This document shows, piece after piece, positions 9,182-18,711 of a stretch of 64,000 nucleotides of DNA. The stretch is from NCBI RefSeq assembly GCF_002954705.1, contig NZ_MSCO01000004.1, positions 41,385-105,384 of the forward strand. Reading direction: 5' to 3'. The notes under the pieces were generated by a model that ran no database searches, had not been told where the DNA came from, and worked only from the letters and a program-made list of their open reading frames with translations. The position numbers and the translations under genes are program-made. This DNA is from Aliivibrio sifiae. Its GTDB lineage: Bacteria; Pseudomonadota; Gammaproteobacteria; Enterobacterales; Vibrionaceae. The stretch's first letter is position 1. Each line of letters starts with the position of its first letter.

Positions 9182-10435
9182 TTGGATTATTTCAATTATA
9201 AGGATGATGGACAACTTTGGGCTGAAGAGTTACCTGTTGCACAGTTAGCAGAGCAATATGGCACGCCATTGTATGTGTATTCTCGTGCGACATTAGAGCG
9301 TCACTGGAATGCGTTTGATAGCTCTGTTGGTGAGCAACCACATCTTGTGTGTTATGCCGTTAAAGCAAACTCAAATATTGGTGTGTTGAATGCACTTGCC
9401 CGTCTAGGCTCTGGTTTTGATATTGTATCTCAAGGTGAACTTGAGCGCGTTGTTGCCGCGGGTGGCGATCCAACAAAAGTTGTATTTTCAGGGGTTGGAA
9501 AAACAGCCGTTGAAATGCGTCGAGCGTTAGAGCTTAATATTAAATGTTTTAACGTTGAATCTGAACCAGAGCTTGAGCGTCTAAATGCAGTGGCTGTTGA
9601 AATGGGTGTGATTGCGCCAATTTCATTACGAATCAATCCCGATGTTGATGCTAAAACGCACCCTTATATCTCGACAGGACTGCGTGATAATAAGTTCGGT
9701 ATTGCGTTTGATCGTGCTCCTGAAGTGTATAAGTTTGCACAAACATTATCGAATTTAGATATTCAAGGCATTGATTGTCATATTGGCTCTCAGTTAACGG
9801 ATATTACCCCGTTCATCGATGCCACTGATCGTCTTCTTGCCTTGATTGATGATTTAAAAGCACAGGGTGTGAATATTAGACACCTTGATGTTGGTGGTGG
9901 CTTAGGCGTTGTTTACCGTGATGAATTACCACCACAACCATCAGAGTATGCGACAGCGCTATTAAGTCGTTTAGCTGGTCGTGAAGATCTTGAACTGATT
10001 TTCGAACCAGGCCGTGCGATTGCAGCAAATGCAGGTATTTTAGTAACTAAAGTTGAATTCTTAAAGCACACAGAGCACAAAAACTTTGCCATTATTGATG
10101 CGGCAATGAACGATTTAATGCGTCCAGCGTTATATCAAGCATGGCAAGATATCGTGCCTGTTGCACCTCGTGAGGGGGACGCTCAAAGCTATGATTTAGT
10201 TGGCCCTATTTGTGAAACGGGTGACTTTTTAGGTAAAGATCGTGACTTAGTTCTCGAAGCTGATGACTTGCTTGCAGTTCGTTCATCTGGAGCCTATGGT
10301 TTTGTGATGTCATCAAACTATAATACACGTACTCGCGCCGCAGAAATTATGGTCGATGGGGACCAAGTTCATCTCGTTCGTAAGCGAGAAGAGTTAAGCT
10401 CTTTATGGGAGCTAGAATCCATCTTACCAAGTTAA
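9182..10435 (+). CDS. lysA: Diaminopimelate decarboxylase
   Basis: This PLP enzyme makes L-lysine from meso-diaminopimelate, the last step of the pathway. The 417-residue protein has the PLP-lysine motif CYAVKANSN, the HIGSQ motif, the GGGLG phosphate loop, EPGRAI, and CETGD near the C-terminus, which supplies the catalytic cysteine. The start is a TTG at 9182 with AAGGAA 7-8 bases upstream; no better ATG exists in frame near the N-terminus. It sits with dapF, which makes its substrate. A hairpin between lysA and dapF may attenuate read-through. Confidence 0.96.
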   Translation: MDYFNYKDDGQLWAEELPVAQLAEQYGTPLYVYSRATLERHWNAFDSSVGEQPHLVCYAVKANSNIGVLNALARLGSGFDIVSQGELERVVAAGGDPTKVVFSGVGKTAVEMRRALELNIKCFNVESEPELERLNAVAVEMGVIAPISLRINPDVDAKTHPYISTGLRDNKFGIAFDRAPEVYKFAQTLSNLDIQGIDCHIGSQLTDITPFIDATDRLLALIDDLKAQGVNIRHLDVGGGLGVVYRDELPPQPSEYATALLSRLAGREDLELIFEPGRAIAANAGILVTKVEFLKHTEHKNFAIIDAAMNDLMRPALYQAWQDIVPVAPREGDAQSYDLVGPICETGDFLGKDRDLVLEADDLLAVRSSGAYGFVMSSNYNTRTRAAEIMVDGDQVHLVRKREELSSLWELESILPS

Positions 10436-10443
10436 CTTAGATT

Positions 10444-10476
10444 AAAGAGCAAGGACCTGAAGGTTACTTGCTCTTT
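10444..10476 (+). terminator. Hairpin terminator after lysA
   Basis: A 10-bp stem AAAGAGCAAG/CTTGCTCTTT is followed by only a short T stretch. It lies in the 78-base lysA-dapF gap and may be a partial terminator or attenuator. Confidence 0.65.
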
Positions 10477-10513
10477 TGGTATTCAACCTAAAAATATAAA
10501 AAGAAGAACAACT

Positions 10514-11344
10514 ATGCACTTTCATTTTTCTAAAATGCACGGGCTTGGCAATGACTTTATGGTGGTTGACTGCTTAACTCAAAATATTTTCTTTTCACCC
10601 GATTTAATTCGTCGCTTAGCGGATCGTAACCGCGGTATTGGTTTTGACCAGCTATTGGTGGTTGAAGCTCCCTATGATCCTGAAACTGATTTCCACTACC
10701 GTATTTTTAATGCCGATGGTACAGAAGTAGAGCAATGTGGTAATGGCGCTCGCTGTTTTGCACGTTTCGTGCGAATGAAAGGCTTAACCAATAAGATCAG
10801 CATTTCAGTGAGCACTAAAAAAGGCAAAATGACCTTAAAAGTGGAAGATGATGATCAAATAACGGTAAACATGGGTGAGCCAGTATTTGAACCAAATAAA
10901 ATTCCATTTAAAGCAACTCAAGCTGAGAAAACCTATTTATTACGAGCAGACGATAAAACACTTTTCTGTGGTGCAGTAAGTATGGGTAACCCACACTGTG
11001 TCACGGTTGTGGATGATGTTGATAACTATGACGTTGATAAATACGGCCCCTTAGTTGAAGGTCATGATCGTTTTCCTGAGCGTGTGAATGCAGGCTTTAT
11101 GGAAATCGTGTCACCTAATGAAGTGAAATTACGAGTTTATGAGCGCGGTGCCGGTGAAACTCAAGCGTGTGGCAGCGGTGCGTGTGGTGCTGTTGCTATT
11201 GGTATTATGCAAGAGTTATTAGGTGAAGACGTTAAAGTTTCTTTACCTGGTGGTGATTTACAGATTTCATGGAAAGGTCCGGGTTATCCGTTGTTTATGA
11301 CAGGACCTGCAGCTCATGTTTATGATGGTCAATTATCAATATGA
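10514..11344 (+). CDS. dapF: Diaminopimelate epimerase
   Basis: DapF converts LL- to meso-diaminopimelate, which feeds both lysine (via LysA) and peptidoglycan. The 276-residue protein contains both catalytic cysteines in their conserved settings: [13 protein letters not shown] and ACGSGACGA. It begins with the typical [19 protein letters not shown]. Its stop overlaps the start of the DUF484 gene by 4 bases (ATGA), so dapF-DUF484-xerC form a translationally coupled operon, as in E. coli. Confidence 0.97.
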   Translation: MHFHFSKMHGLGNDFMVVDCLTQNIFFSPDLIRRLADRNRGIGFDQLLVVEAPYDPETDFHYRIFNADGTEVEQCGNGARCFARFVRMKGLTNKISISVSTKKGKMTLKVEDDDQITVNMGEPVFEPNKIPFKATQAEKTYLLRADDKTLFCGAVSMGNPHCVTVVDDVDNYDVDKYGPLVEGHDRFPERVNAGFMEIVSPNEVKLRVYERGAGETQACGSGACGAVAIGIMQELLGEDVKVSLPGGDLQISWKGPGYPLFMTGPAAHVYDGQLSI

Positions 11345-12042
11345 ATGATGTCGCACCAATAGAGCAGCAACCAACTCAGATTACTGAAGACGTTGTTGCT
11401 CAATTTTTAATGGACCATCCGGATTTTTTTCAACAGCATCCAGAGCTGCTTGGGCGAATTAAAGTAGACACGCCTGAGCGAGGCGTGGTTTCTTTAGTTG
11501 AAGTACAAGTCAGTAAATTGCGTGATCGTATCGGTGACTTAGAAGAAGAAATAACTCAACTTATGTCACTTGCTGCGAAGAATGATCGATTATTTCACGA
11601 TTTTTCGAATGTACAAAAACAATTACTCGCGTGTGAGGATTTTTCTCAAGCAGTAAAAATTATTGAGCAGAAAGCACTTTCTCTAGGTTTAACTGCACAT
11701 ATTAAAATTATTGATCATTCTCATCCTAAGTATCATGTCGATAAAACTGCACTCGATAATTTTATTAAAAAGTTTTTGAATGGACACTCTGCGTATTTGG
11801 GGCGCTTGCGTCAAGCAGAGCGTGATAACTTATTGGCCTATGGTGGGCTAAACCAATCAAGTGCTGAATTAGGTTCATTTGCGGTTCTTCCATTAGGTCA
11901 ATCTCAACCGATTGGGGTTATGGTTTTTGCTAGTCGTGATGGTGGGCATTTCGAACCTAATATGGATACCTTATTTTTAGAACAGCTGGTTAGTGTTTTC
12001 CATTATTTATTAATGCAATGGTCGAAATCTTCTCATGAGTGA
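11341..12042 (+). CDS. DUF484 (YigA-like, GAF-fold) protein
   Basis: A 233-residue DUF484 family protein always found between dapF and xerC. The N-terminal part holds the family signature [19 protein letters not shown], followed by a predicted coiled coil ([19 protein letters not shown]) and a GAF-like C-terminal domain ([23 protein letters not shown] strands near [10 protein letters not shown]). No catalytic residues are evident and the function is unknown. It overlaps dapF by 4 bases and xerC by 8, so expression is coupled to both. Confidence 0.88.
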   Translation: MNDVAPIEQQPTQITEDVVAQFLMDHPDFFQQHPELLGRIKVDTPERGVVSLVEVQVSKLRDRIGDLEEEITQLMSLAAKNDRLFHDFSNVQKQLLACEDFSQAVKIIEQKALSLGLTAHIKIIDHSHPKYHVDKTALDNFIKKFLNGHSAYLGRLRQAERDNLLAYGGLNQSSAELGSFAVLPLGQSQPIGVMVFASRDGGHFEPNMDTLFLEQLVSVFHYLLMQWSKSSHE

Positions 12043-12946
12043 TGTACTCCCTCTTCAGTATTCAAAACATCTTGATGCCTTTTATGAGTTTTTACGTAAT
12101 GAGAAAGGCTTAAGTATTTATACTCAGCGTAGTTATAAACGCCAACTCACCACGATTGCTGAGCAGTTGGTTGAGTTAGGTGTTGAGTCGTGGCAAGACG
12201 TTGATGCGGGTTGGGTGCGTCAAATTACCAGTAAAGGCATGCGAGAAGGATTAAAGGCGAGTAGCTTATCTACTCGGTTATCTTCACTGCGCAGTTTTTT
12301 TGATTTTCTTGTATTACGTAACGTATTAGCGGCAAACCCAGCTAAAGGCGTTTCAGCGCCTCGTAAGTCACGTCCATTACCAAAAAATATCGATGTTGAT
12401 GAAATGGGGCAGTTACTCGAAGTAAATGAAGATGACCCATTATCTATTCGTGATCGCGCCATGATGGAACTAATGTATGGTGCAGGCTTACGTTTGGCTG
12501 AATTGGTGGGCATTGATGTTCGTGATATTCAATTACGCCAAGGTGAATTACGCGTCATTGGTAAAGGCGATAAAGAACGTAAAGTTCCTTTTTCAGGTCA
12601 GGCGAAAGAGTGGTTAGGGCATTGGTTGCAAGTTCGAAATCAGCTTGCTAAACCGGAAGAAACTGGATTGTTTGTCTCTAAATTAGGGGTTCGTATTTCG
12701 CATCGAAATGTACAAAAACGAATGGCTGAATGGGGAATGAAACAAGGGGTTAATAGTCATATTAGTCCGCATAAATTACGTCACTCATTTGCAACTCACA
12801 TGCTTGAATCGAGTGGTAATTTACGTGCCGTTCAAGAGTTACTTGGGCATGAAAATATTTCTACTACGCAAATTTATACCCATTTAGATTTTCAGCACCT
12901 TGCTCAAGCGTATGACCAAGCGCACCCAAGAGCGAAGAAAAAATAA
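12035..12946 (+). CDS. xerC: Tyrosine recombinase XerC
   Basis: With XerD, XerC resolves chromosome dimers at dif under FtsK control. The 303-residue protein has an N-terminal SAM-like core-binding domain and the catalytic set R ([11 protein letters not shown]), K ([10 protein letters not shown]), HxxR ([13 protein letters not shown]), H (LLGHENIS) and nucleophilic Y ([10 protein letters not shown]). Length matches E. coli XerC (298). It overlaps DUF484 by 8 bases and is followed by a terminator, ending the operon. XerD is excluded by the dapF-DUF484 context. Confidence 0.96.
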   Translation: MSDVLPLQYSKHLDAFYEFLRNEKGLSIYTQRSYKRQLTTIAEQLVELGVESWQDVDAGWVRQITSKGMREGLKASSLSTRLSSLRSFFDFLVLRNVLAANPAKGVSAPRKSRPLPKNIDVDEMGQLLEVNEDDPLSIRDRAMMELMYGAGLRLAELVGIDVRDIQLRQGELRVIGKGDKERKVPFSGQAKEWLGHWLQVRNQLAKPEETGLFVSKLGVRISHRNVQKRMAEWGMKQGVNSHISPHKLRHSFATHMLESSGNLRAVQELLGHENISTTQIYTHLDFQHLAQAYDQAHPRAKKK

Positions 12947-12982
12947 TCTGGGTAGTTACTTATTTAGATTGAGAGCAACATA

Positions 12983-13022
12983 AAAAAGCCAGGTGCGAAT
13001 TATGACGTATCTGGCTTTTTTT
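12983..13022. terminator. Terminator between xerC and yigL
   Basis: An imperfect stem, AAAAAAGCCAGGTGCG pairing with CGTATCTGGCTTTTTT through a 7-base loop, has a T run on the right and an A run on the left. It can therefore serve both convergent genes. Confidence 0.88.
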
Positions 13023-13116
13023 AGGTTTGATAGTTTTCACTTTAAACTTTTATAACTACTTGTTTTAAAAGAGTAGTTAACTATTTGGCCTATGATGGAC
13101 CAAGTGAGCTATAAGC

Positions 13117-13914
13117 TTACTTTAATAGTAGGTTTTCTAAGTAATGAGCAACCGCTTCGTCGGCAGACGAGCCAATAACTTCATTATTTGGCAGGGCTTT
13201 TTTTACTTTCTCATGCGATGTACCCATCACGATCCCTTTGCCTGCCATGCTCAACATTTCATAGTCATTCATGCCATCACCAAACGCGATGCAGTTATCT
13301 AACGTTTTACCAAGTAACTTAGCAACCGCTTCTAATGCTGCGCCCTTTGAGACTTCAGAGGCCATTACCTCTAAACACCAAGGGGTAGAGAAAGCTACCA
13401 TTAATTCATCACCAAATTGTGCTTTTAGCTTAGTCTCATATTCTACTAAGTAGTCATGCTCTGGCATAGTTACAAAGATTTTTGCGATATTTTCAACTGG
13501 TGGTTTATTTGCATCAAATAAGGTGTAAGTGAATCCATTATCATGAAAATCTTTTAGGCTTTCGTCTTCTTTATGCATAAACCATTTATCGTCTGAGTAC
13601 ATATGAATAGATAAAGATTCATCGTCTTTTAATAGATTTAGTACTTGTGGAATAAAAGCTTCAGGAAGGTTTTTACTGTAAATAAGATTGTCGTTGACAT
13701 CATGAACACGAGCGCCGTTAGAAGTTATCATGTAAGCCGGGATGCCGACATCTTTACGAATATTACCAACATCAATGTGGTGGCGACCAGTAGCAAAAAT
13801 AAACGTTAGGTCTTGTTGGTGAAGTTTATTTAGCGTTTTTTTAGTGAAATCAGCAATTTTGTGTTCAGGAGTAAGCAGTGTGCCGTCAAGATCAGATGCA
13901 ACAATAGTAATCAT
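13117..13914 (-). CDS. yigL: YigL-type HAD-IIB (Cof) phosphatase
   Basis: A 265-residue HAD-superfamily sugar/PLP phosphatase. The nucleophile motif is SDLDGTLL at the N-terminus, motif II lies in ITSNGA, a lysine is present in the cap-distal segment, and motif IV is GDGMNDYEM. The Cof-type cap sits between. The E. coli neighbour of pldB is yigL (266 residues, active on pyridoxal phosphate), and the same pldB-yigL order is seen here. Substrate specificity cannot be read from the sequence. Confidence 0.85.
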   Translation of the reverse strand: MITIVASDLDGTLLTPEHKIADFTKKTLNKLHQQDLTFIFATGRHHIDVGNIRKDVGIPAYMITSNGARVHDVNDNLIYSKNLPEAFIPQVLNLLKDDESLSIHMYSDDKWFMHKEDESLKDFHDNGFTYTLFDANKPPVENIAKIFVTMPEHDYLVEYETKLKAQFGDELMVAFSTPWCLEVMASEVSKGAALEAVAKLLGKTLDNCIAFGDGMNDYEMLSMAGKGIVMGTSHEKVKKALPNNEVIGSSADEAVAHYLENLLLK

Positions 13915-13984
13915 AAAGCCTCAGAGGAAAGGAAAAGAAAAGAATAGACTCGAAGTTAATTGAATTTAGTTTACGTGACTTTAT

Positions 13985-14035
13985 AAAGAAAAAAGAGGGT
14001 AAAGATAACAATATTAGCCTTCCTCTTTTTTCTTT
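13985..14035 (-). terminator. Hairpin downstream of pldB
   Basis: A 14-bp perfect stem AAAGAAAAAAGAGG/CCTCTTTTTTCTTT encloses a 23-base loop between pldB and yigL. Its large loop and A/T-rich stem make it a weak to moderate terminator. Confidence 0.6.
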
Positions 14036-14055
14036 GGTGGGGTGTCACGCTTTAA

Positions 14056-15030
14056 TTATTTTGTGTGCTGAGAAAAAAAGCTGAGGATCTCGCTCAACGC
14101 TTGATTTCGGCATGCATCTGATTCAAACAGAAGTTCGTGTTTTGCGTCTTTAATTGTAATTAGCTGACAATTGGCCGCTTTTTTTTGGAAGGAGATGTGC
14201 GCATTATTATCGACGATACGATCATTCTCCCCTTGTAATAATAAAGTTGGAATAACACAAGATGGCGCGTGTTTAATACAACGTTTTGCCCCTTTTAACC
14301 CTTGATTTACCCAGTGATTACTTGGACCACCGATTTGCAGCTCTGGTTTTAAGGCGTATAGCTCTCTAAACCATTGGTAGCGGATCTCACTTGTTGTCAG
14401 TGTATTATTTAAAAAAGGCTTCGCATGATAAGGTTCTTGCCCTAATGCGTAAGTAGGGTGTGAAGCCCAACGACTTAAATAATGACTGACTGTACCTGCT
14501 ATTGGTTTTAACCAAGGTTCAATATGAATGCCATGCATTGGAGCGCTTAACGCTAATGCTGAATATGGGTGAGAATGAGTTTCTACGTATTGAGTGGCAA
14601 TAGCGCCTCCCATGGAATGGCCCAACAAATAGCAATCTTGATAATGTTCAGGCGTGATCAAATGGTGAGTCATATTGTTGAGATCTAGTACATAATCATT
14701 AAAATCTTCGATATGACCAATATCACTGTTTTCTGTTAATCGATCAGATAAGCCTTGCCCACGATGATCAAATGAATAAATGTCATAACCTTGGCAAAAG
14801 AGGTCATAAAATAGCTCTTGGTATTTATAAACACTTTCAATGCGGCCATTAACGATCATAATGGCTTTCTGATTTGTGGGGCTAGTAAAGCTAACCCAAT
14901 GAAGTTGTGTTTCTTTTTCACCTTGGTAAAAACCATGCTGACGCTTCTCCCAAAAAGGAGTGATGTGGTTTTTTATTGTTTCTAGGTAGTTTGTTTCTTG
15001 GGTGAAATCGTTTTTTTTCATTGGGCTCAC
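14056..15030 (-). CDS. pldB: Lysophospholipase L2, alpha/beta hydrolase
   Basis: PldB hydrolyses lysophospholipids at the inner membrane. The 324-residue protein has an alpha/beta-hydrolase fold with nucleophile elbow LLGHSMGGA, a catalytic Asp in QGENDRIVDN and His in DAKHELLFE, plus the family motif FDHRGQGLSDR. There is no signal peptide, as in E. coli PldB. It lies upstream of yigL, which is the conserved enterobacterial order. A monoacylglycerol-lipase-like activity is an alternative within the same family. Confidence 0.88.
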   Translation of the reverse strand: MSPMKKNDFTQETNYLETIKNHITPFWEKRQHGFYQGEKETQLHWVSFTSPTNQKAIMIVNGRIESVYKYQELFYDLFCQGYDIYSFDHRGQGLSDRLTENSDIGHIEDFNDYVLDLNNMTHHLITPEHYQDCYLLGHSMGGAIATQYVETHSHPYSALALSAPMHGIHIEPWLKPIAGTVSHYLSRWASHPTYALGQEPYHAKPFLNNTLTTSEIRYQWFRELYALKPELQIGGPSNHWVNQGLKGAKRCIKHAPSCVIPTLLLQGENDRIVDNNAHISFQKKAANCQLITIKDAKHELLFESDACRNQALSEILSFFSQHTK

Positions 15031-15266
15031 TGCATGATTATGAATGCGGGTTCAATCTTATTATAATAACAATAGTGAAATGTGTATCATATTTTGGTAA
15101 GTTCTTGCACAGTTCTTAAGCAAGCGCATTTTTTTACTCATTTGATTAGACTACTATGTTTTTTTAGTAGGTCGGCATTAATTTAAATTACTCAAGATTC
15201 GAAGTAATTAGCCGATATAATTATTTATCATACCTATATATTTTCACAGGATACCGCTTTCAAGTT

Positions 15267-16484
15267 ATGTATGCATACGTTGCCCGACAACCGATACTTA
15301 ATCGAAAAAAACAGACGATAGGGTATGAGTTACTTTTTCGTGATGGTGAGACTAATGCGTTTCCAGATATGGAAGCGAATCAGGCTACGTGCCGATTATT
15401 AGTTGAAAACTTTATGTCGGCGGGCAGTAACCCTGCATTAGAATCTCCTCGTAGCTTTATAAATTTCCCTCAAGAGTCTTTGATTTCTCTTGTCCCTACA
15501 GCTTTCCCTAAACGTAAAATTGTCGTTGAAGTATTAGAAACTTGTATTCCTAATGATGAGCTTTTTAGTGCGATTAAACACCTTCATCGAATGGGGTATA
15601 TTATTGCGTTAGATGACTTTAGTTTGGATGCGGAGTGGGACAGATTCTTACCTTATTCACACATCGTTAAATTAGACATTATGCAATTAGGTATTGATGT
15701 TGCTTGTGATTATGTGAAAAAGAACAAACAGCAAGGCTGTAAGCGTCATTATCTTGCTGAACGCGTAGAGACTTATGAAGAGTTTGAGAAAGCGTTTCAA
15801 GTAGGCTTTCATTTTTATCAAGGCTACTTCTTTAGTAAACCACAAATTATTAAAAATCGAGTTGTGAAGCCAGAAGAAGTATTAACGATGCAACTGTTTC
15901 AAGAAGTGTGTCGTGAAGAAGTAAACTTTGCTCGGATTGAACAGTTAATTGCTCAAGACGTGTCATTGTCGTATCAGCTTCTGAAATTTGTAAATACCGC
16001 TTCTGTACGACTTGAAAAACCAATCTCGTCATTTAAACAGGCATTAGTCTATTTAGGTGAAGAACAAATAAAAATGTTTGTGACCTTAGTAGCAACCGCG
16101 CACGCTGCAATTAATAAACCGAAAGAATTGTATAAACAATCGTTAGTGAAAGGTCGTTTTTGTGAATTAATGATTTGTCGCTGCCAAAATGGAACGCCAG
16201 GGCAGCAAGCATTTATTGTTGGTCTGTTTTCACTGCTTGATGCTTTGCTTGATCGGAAATTAGATGATGTGTTAGAACAACTTTCGTTAACGGATGAAAT
16301 TGAACAAGCAATATTACTTCGTGCAGGTTTATTAGGATCAATGCTAAAGCTATACGAAAGCATTAAGTCTGGTGATTGGACTCAGCTTGATAAGACAAGT
16401 CGTTTGCTTGGTTTTTCTCCAAAGACGGTAGAAAAGACATACCAAGAGGCAGAAAATTGGTATCAAGCGATTCTTGTTAAATAA
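15267..16484 (+). CDS. EAL-like plus HDOD signalling protein (YuxH family), EAL degenerate
   Basis: A 405-residue protein with an N-terminal EAL-type domain (about 1-200) and a C-terminal HDOD domain (about 205-390). The EAL catalytic residues are largely replaced: the signature is YELLFR rather than EALLR, the DDFGT loop reads LDDFSLD, and the metal-site glutamate regions are altered (VLETC). KLDI and AERVETYEEF with QGYFFSKP are retained. This is the usual YuxH-type pattern, suggesting a c-di-GMP binder or protein-protein module rather than a phosphodiesterase. It stands alone with a terminator behind it. Many vibrios encode similar motility or biofilm regulators; no specific name is assigned. 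Confidence 0.85.
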   Translation: MYAYVARQPILNRKKQTIGYELLFRDGETNAFPDMEANQATCRLLVENFMSAGSNPALESPRSFINFPQESLISLVPTAFPKRKIVVEVLETCIPNDELFSAIKHLHRMGYIIALDDFSLDAEWDRFLPYSHIVKLDIMQLGIDVACDYVKKNKQQGCKRHYLAERVETYEEFEKAFQVGFHFYQGYFFSKPQIIKNRVVKPEEVLTMQLFQEVCREEVNFARIEQLIAQDVSLSYQLLKFVNTASVRLEKPISSFKQALVYLGEEQIKMFVTLVATAHAAINKPKELYKQSLVKGRFCELMICRCQNGTPGQQAFIVGLFSLLDALLDRKLDDVLEQLSLTDEIEQAILLRAGLLGSMLKLYESIKSGDWTQLDKTSRLLGFSPKTVEKTYQEAENWYQAILVK

Positions 16485-16507
16485 AGTCACTCTAACTTAA
16501 TACAACG

Positions 16508-16541
16508 AAGCCCCATCAACCGTAATGTTTGATGGGGCTTT
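16508..16541. terminator. Terminator between EAL/HDOD gene and asmA-like gene
   Basis: An 11-bp stem AAGCCCCATCA/TGATGGGGCTT with an 11-base loop is followed by TTTTGTTTT. It separates the two convergent genes. Confidence 0.9.
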
Positions 16542-16562
16542 TGTTTTCTAATTTTTTAAAGA

Positions 16563-18533
16563 TTACTGACAATAATTGATGATTTGAACTTCTTTAGAAA
16601 ATAATTTCTGTACTAACTGATGACACTCTTGAGTGATAGAAGTAACGGTTTGAGCGTTTTCTGGATTGACTAAATCGTAATCACCTTCAATGTTGTAATT
16701 AAAACCGTCACCAATAATGGTTATGGGTGTGATTGAAATTCGCCCTCTGTTAGCCACTATTTTAATTGGCTCCACTTGTATTGGATAATGTATAGAAGAG
16801 ACTTCCTTATTAATGTCATTGCCATTAGATGAAATATTAGGATGATCTTCGTCAGGGGTTAATCCTAGTTTAAATTGCCACAGTTCTTTCGCTGTTTTGG
16901 TGGTTGTCATCTCTCTTGGAATAATATTTAACTCACCATTAAAGCTGTAATTAAAACTGTCTCTATTAGCAGCAAGACCATTCGCATTTAAGTTAAATTC
17001 AGCAACGCCTTCTAGAGGTATAGTATTTGGGAAAAAAGTGGTTAGGTAACTGATTGGTAAGCCATCGCCATAAGCCTCTAATTGCCAGGGTTGGCTATCT
17101 TGAGTTAAATAAATACTGCCATTTAATCCAACAAGTCCTTCAGCTAAAGGGAAAAGTGCTCGCTCTATTGTCCATAATCCATTTTCAGCGTTCATTTCTA
17201 TTAATAGTTGTTGAGTTAATAGGTAATTAAAGCTGGCGTTAGAGGCACTAAGAGATAATTTTCCATCCCATAATCCCCATTGATAATAGCGCAATAAATC
17301 GAGATCGTGACCTTCAGCATTAACTCCTGAAACTTGATAAGGGTGTTGATTATCAAGTTGAATCAGTTGAATGTTATTAATGTCCAGCTCCGCTATTTTA
17401 ATTTGCTCAAGTTGTTTAATATATTTTTGAATAGTGGACACTTCTCTTTCGCTAAGTAACCATTTTATTTGACTTAACGTCAATGATTTTAAGTTAATTT
17501 CGGTAGGAGATATTTTACCTTCAAGTTGAACATTTCCATCAAAAATATCAAAAGAAAGTGTTGAGATATTGGCTTCTTTACCATTTAACATTAGGTTGAA
17601 AATAGGCTTTTCAATGATGCGCTCATTCCATACTAAGCTATCTGCATTAAAAGAAATATTCGCATTACTTTGTTGCCATAAATGGTAAGGCAGCAACACA
17701 TTCTCCGCAGATAAACTTAAATTATTTACCGAGAATTGAGGGAGTTCAATATTAATATCTAACAGATCAATTCGTTCAAATTGATAGGTGAAGTTTTGCT
17801 TAGTAAGCCATTCCAATGGTTTACCGATAATGTCTGCATTGTCAGATTCTAAATTAAATTTTCGCAGAGTGAATTGAGGGATAACCCATAGTTTGTTGTC
17901 TTTCAGCTCAGCTTGAGCTGTGATAGTACTGTCACGCCAAGTGAGTGATATTCCATGTAATGCAGTGTAATTTTCACTGTAATAACCATCAATTAACACA
18001 TCGTCAAGGGCTTCACCCTGCCAATATAGTTGTTGAGTTGAAAATTGGAAATCACCTTCAAATGGCACTGTTTTTTCTTGTTCAACAGACCAATTGGTGA
18101 GTTGGACTTGTGCGTCACGAATAACTAAGTCGTCATTGGCAAAGTCTAAATTAGAGATGCTTAACTGGGCAATAGAAATCCAATCGAGATGCTCTGTTTT
18201 TGGTAATCCATTTTGTAAACTTAAGCCATCAATTTTAATGCTATTAAATGCTAACTTACCTTGTTGGATAGGGTGCTGAGAAAGCCAAAAATCAACATGC
18301 TGTACGAACAATTCATTCTCAGTGCGGATAGTGACTTCTGACAGAGTAAGGTGAAGAGGATCTTGAATTGAGTAATTAAGCTCACCAAAAGAGATTTTTT
18401 GATCTGATAATTTTTCAACTAATGGGTTTAATAATGGTTGCGCATAAGGAGTATGCAAAAGGGATAAGAATGCGACCACAAGTAGTAGGAAGAAAGTAAT
18501 AAACCAACCAAGGCTTTTCAGCGTGGTATACAT
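16563..18533 (-). CDS. AsmA-family inner-membrane-anchored periplasmic protein
   Basis: A 656-residue AsmA-like protein: one N-terminal transmembrane helix (LGWFITFFLLLVVAFLSLL) followed by a long beta-rich periplasmic region with repeated short motifs such as LDINNIQL and GKISPTEINLKSLTL. The family (AsmA, YhdP, TamB relatives) forms lipid-transport bridges or scaffolds between the membranes. The C-terminus is short, ends in a lone Cys near the stop, and shows no TamB barrel-plug domain. It is transcribed alone downstream of pckA on the same strand. Whether it is a true AsmA orthologue or a paralogue cannot be decided here. Confidence 0.78.
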   Translation of the reverse strand: MYTTLKSLGWFITFFLLLVVAFLSLLHTPYAQPLLNPLVEKLSDQKISFGELNYSIQDPLHLTLSEVTIRTENELFVQHVDFWLSQHPIQQGKLAFNSIKIDGLSLQNGLPKTEHLDWISIAQLSISNLDFANDDLVIRDAQVQLTNWSVEQEKTVPFEGDFQFSTQQLYWQGEALDDVLIDGYYSENYTALHGISLTWRDSTITAQAELKDNKLWVIPQFTLRKFNLESDNADIIGKPLEWLTKQNFTYQFERIDLLDINIELPQFSVNNLSLSAENVLLPYHLWQQSNANISFNADSLVWNERIIEKPIFNLMLNGKEANISTLSFDIFDGNVQLEGKISPTEINLKSLTLSQIKWLLSEREVSTIQKYIKQLEQIKIAELDINNIQLIQLDNQHPYQVSGVNAEGHDLDLLRYYQWGLWDGKLSLSASNASFNYLLTQQLLIEMNAENGLWTIERALFPLAEGLVGLNGSIYLTQDSQPWQLEAYGDGLPISYLTTFFPNTIPLEGVAEFNLNANGLAANRDSFNYSFNGELNIIPREMTTTKTAKELWQFKLGLTPDEDHPNISSNGNDINKEVSSIHYPIQVEPIKIVANRGRISITPITIIGDGFNYNIEGDYDLVNPENAQTVTSITQECHQLVQKLFSKEVQIINYCQ

Positions 18534-18660
18534 TGTTAACTCCAGAAAGAAATAAGAATAGAAAGAGTGGATTAAAAGTGAGATTCAATCAAGTTATTGT
18601 AATGTTTTACTTAAAGGTAATCACTGTTTTGAAAGCAAGATAGGGATCAAATAGAATAAA

Positions 18661-18688
18661 AAAAGCCCTTCGTTATCGAAGGGCTTGA
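18661..18688 (-). terminator. Terminator of pckA
   Basis: A perfect 10-bp stem AAGCCCTTCG/CGAAGGGCTT closes a TTAT tetraloop. The adjacent A run on the left becomes a T tract in the minus-strand transcript of pckA. Confidence 0.9.
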
Positions 18689-18711
18689 ATTTATCGAGGT
18701 ATTAACTTGGG

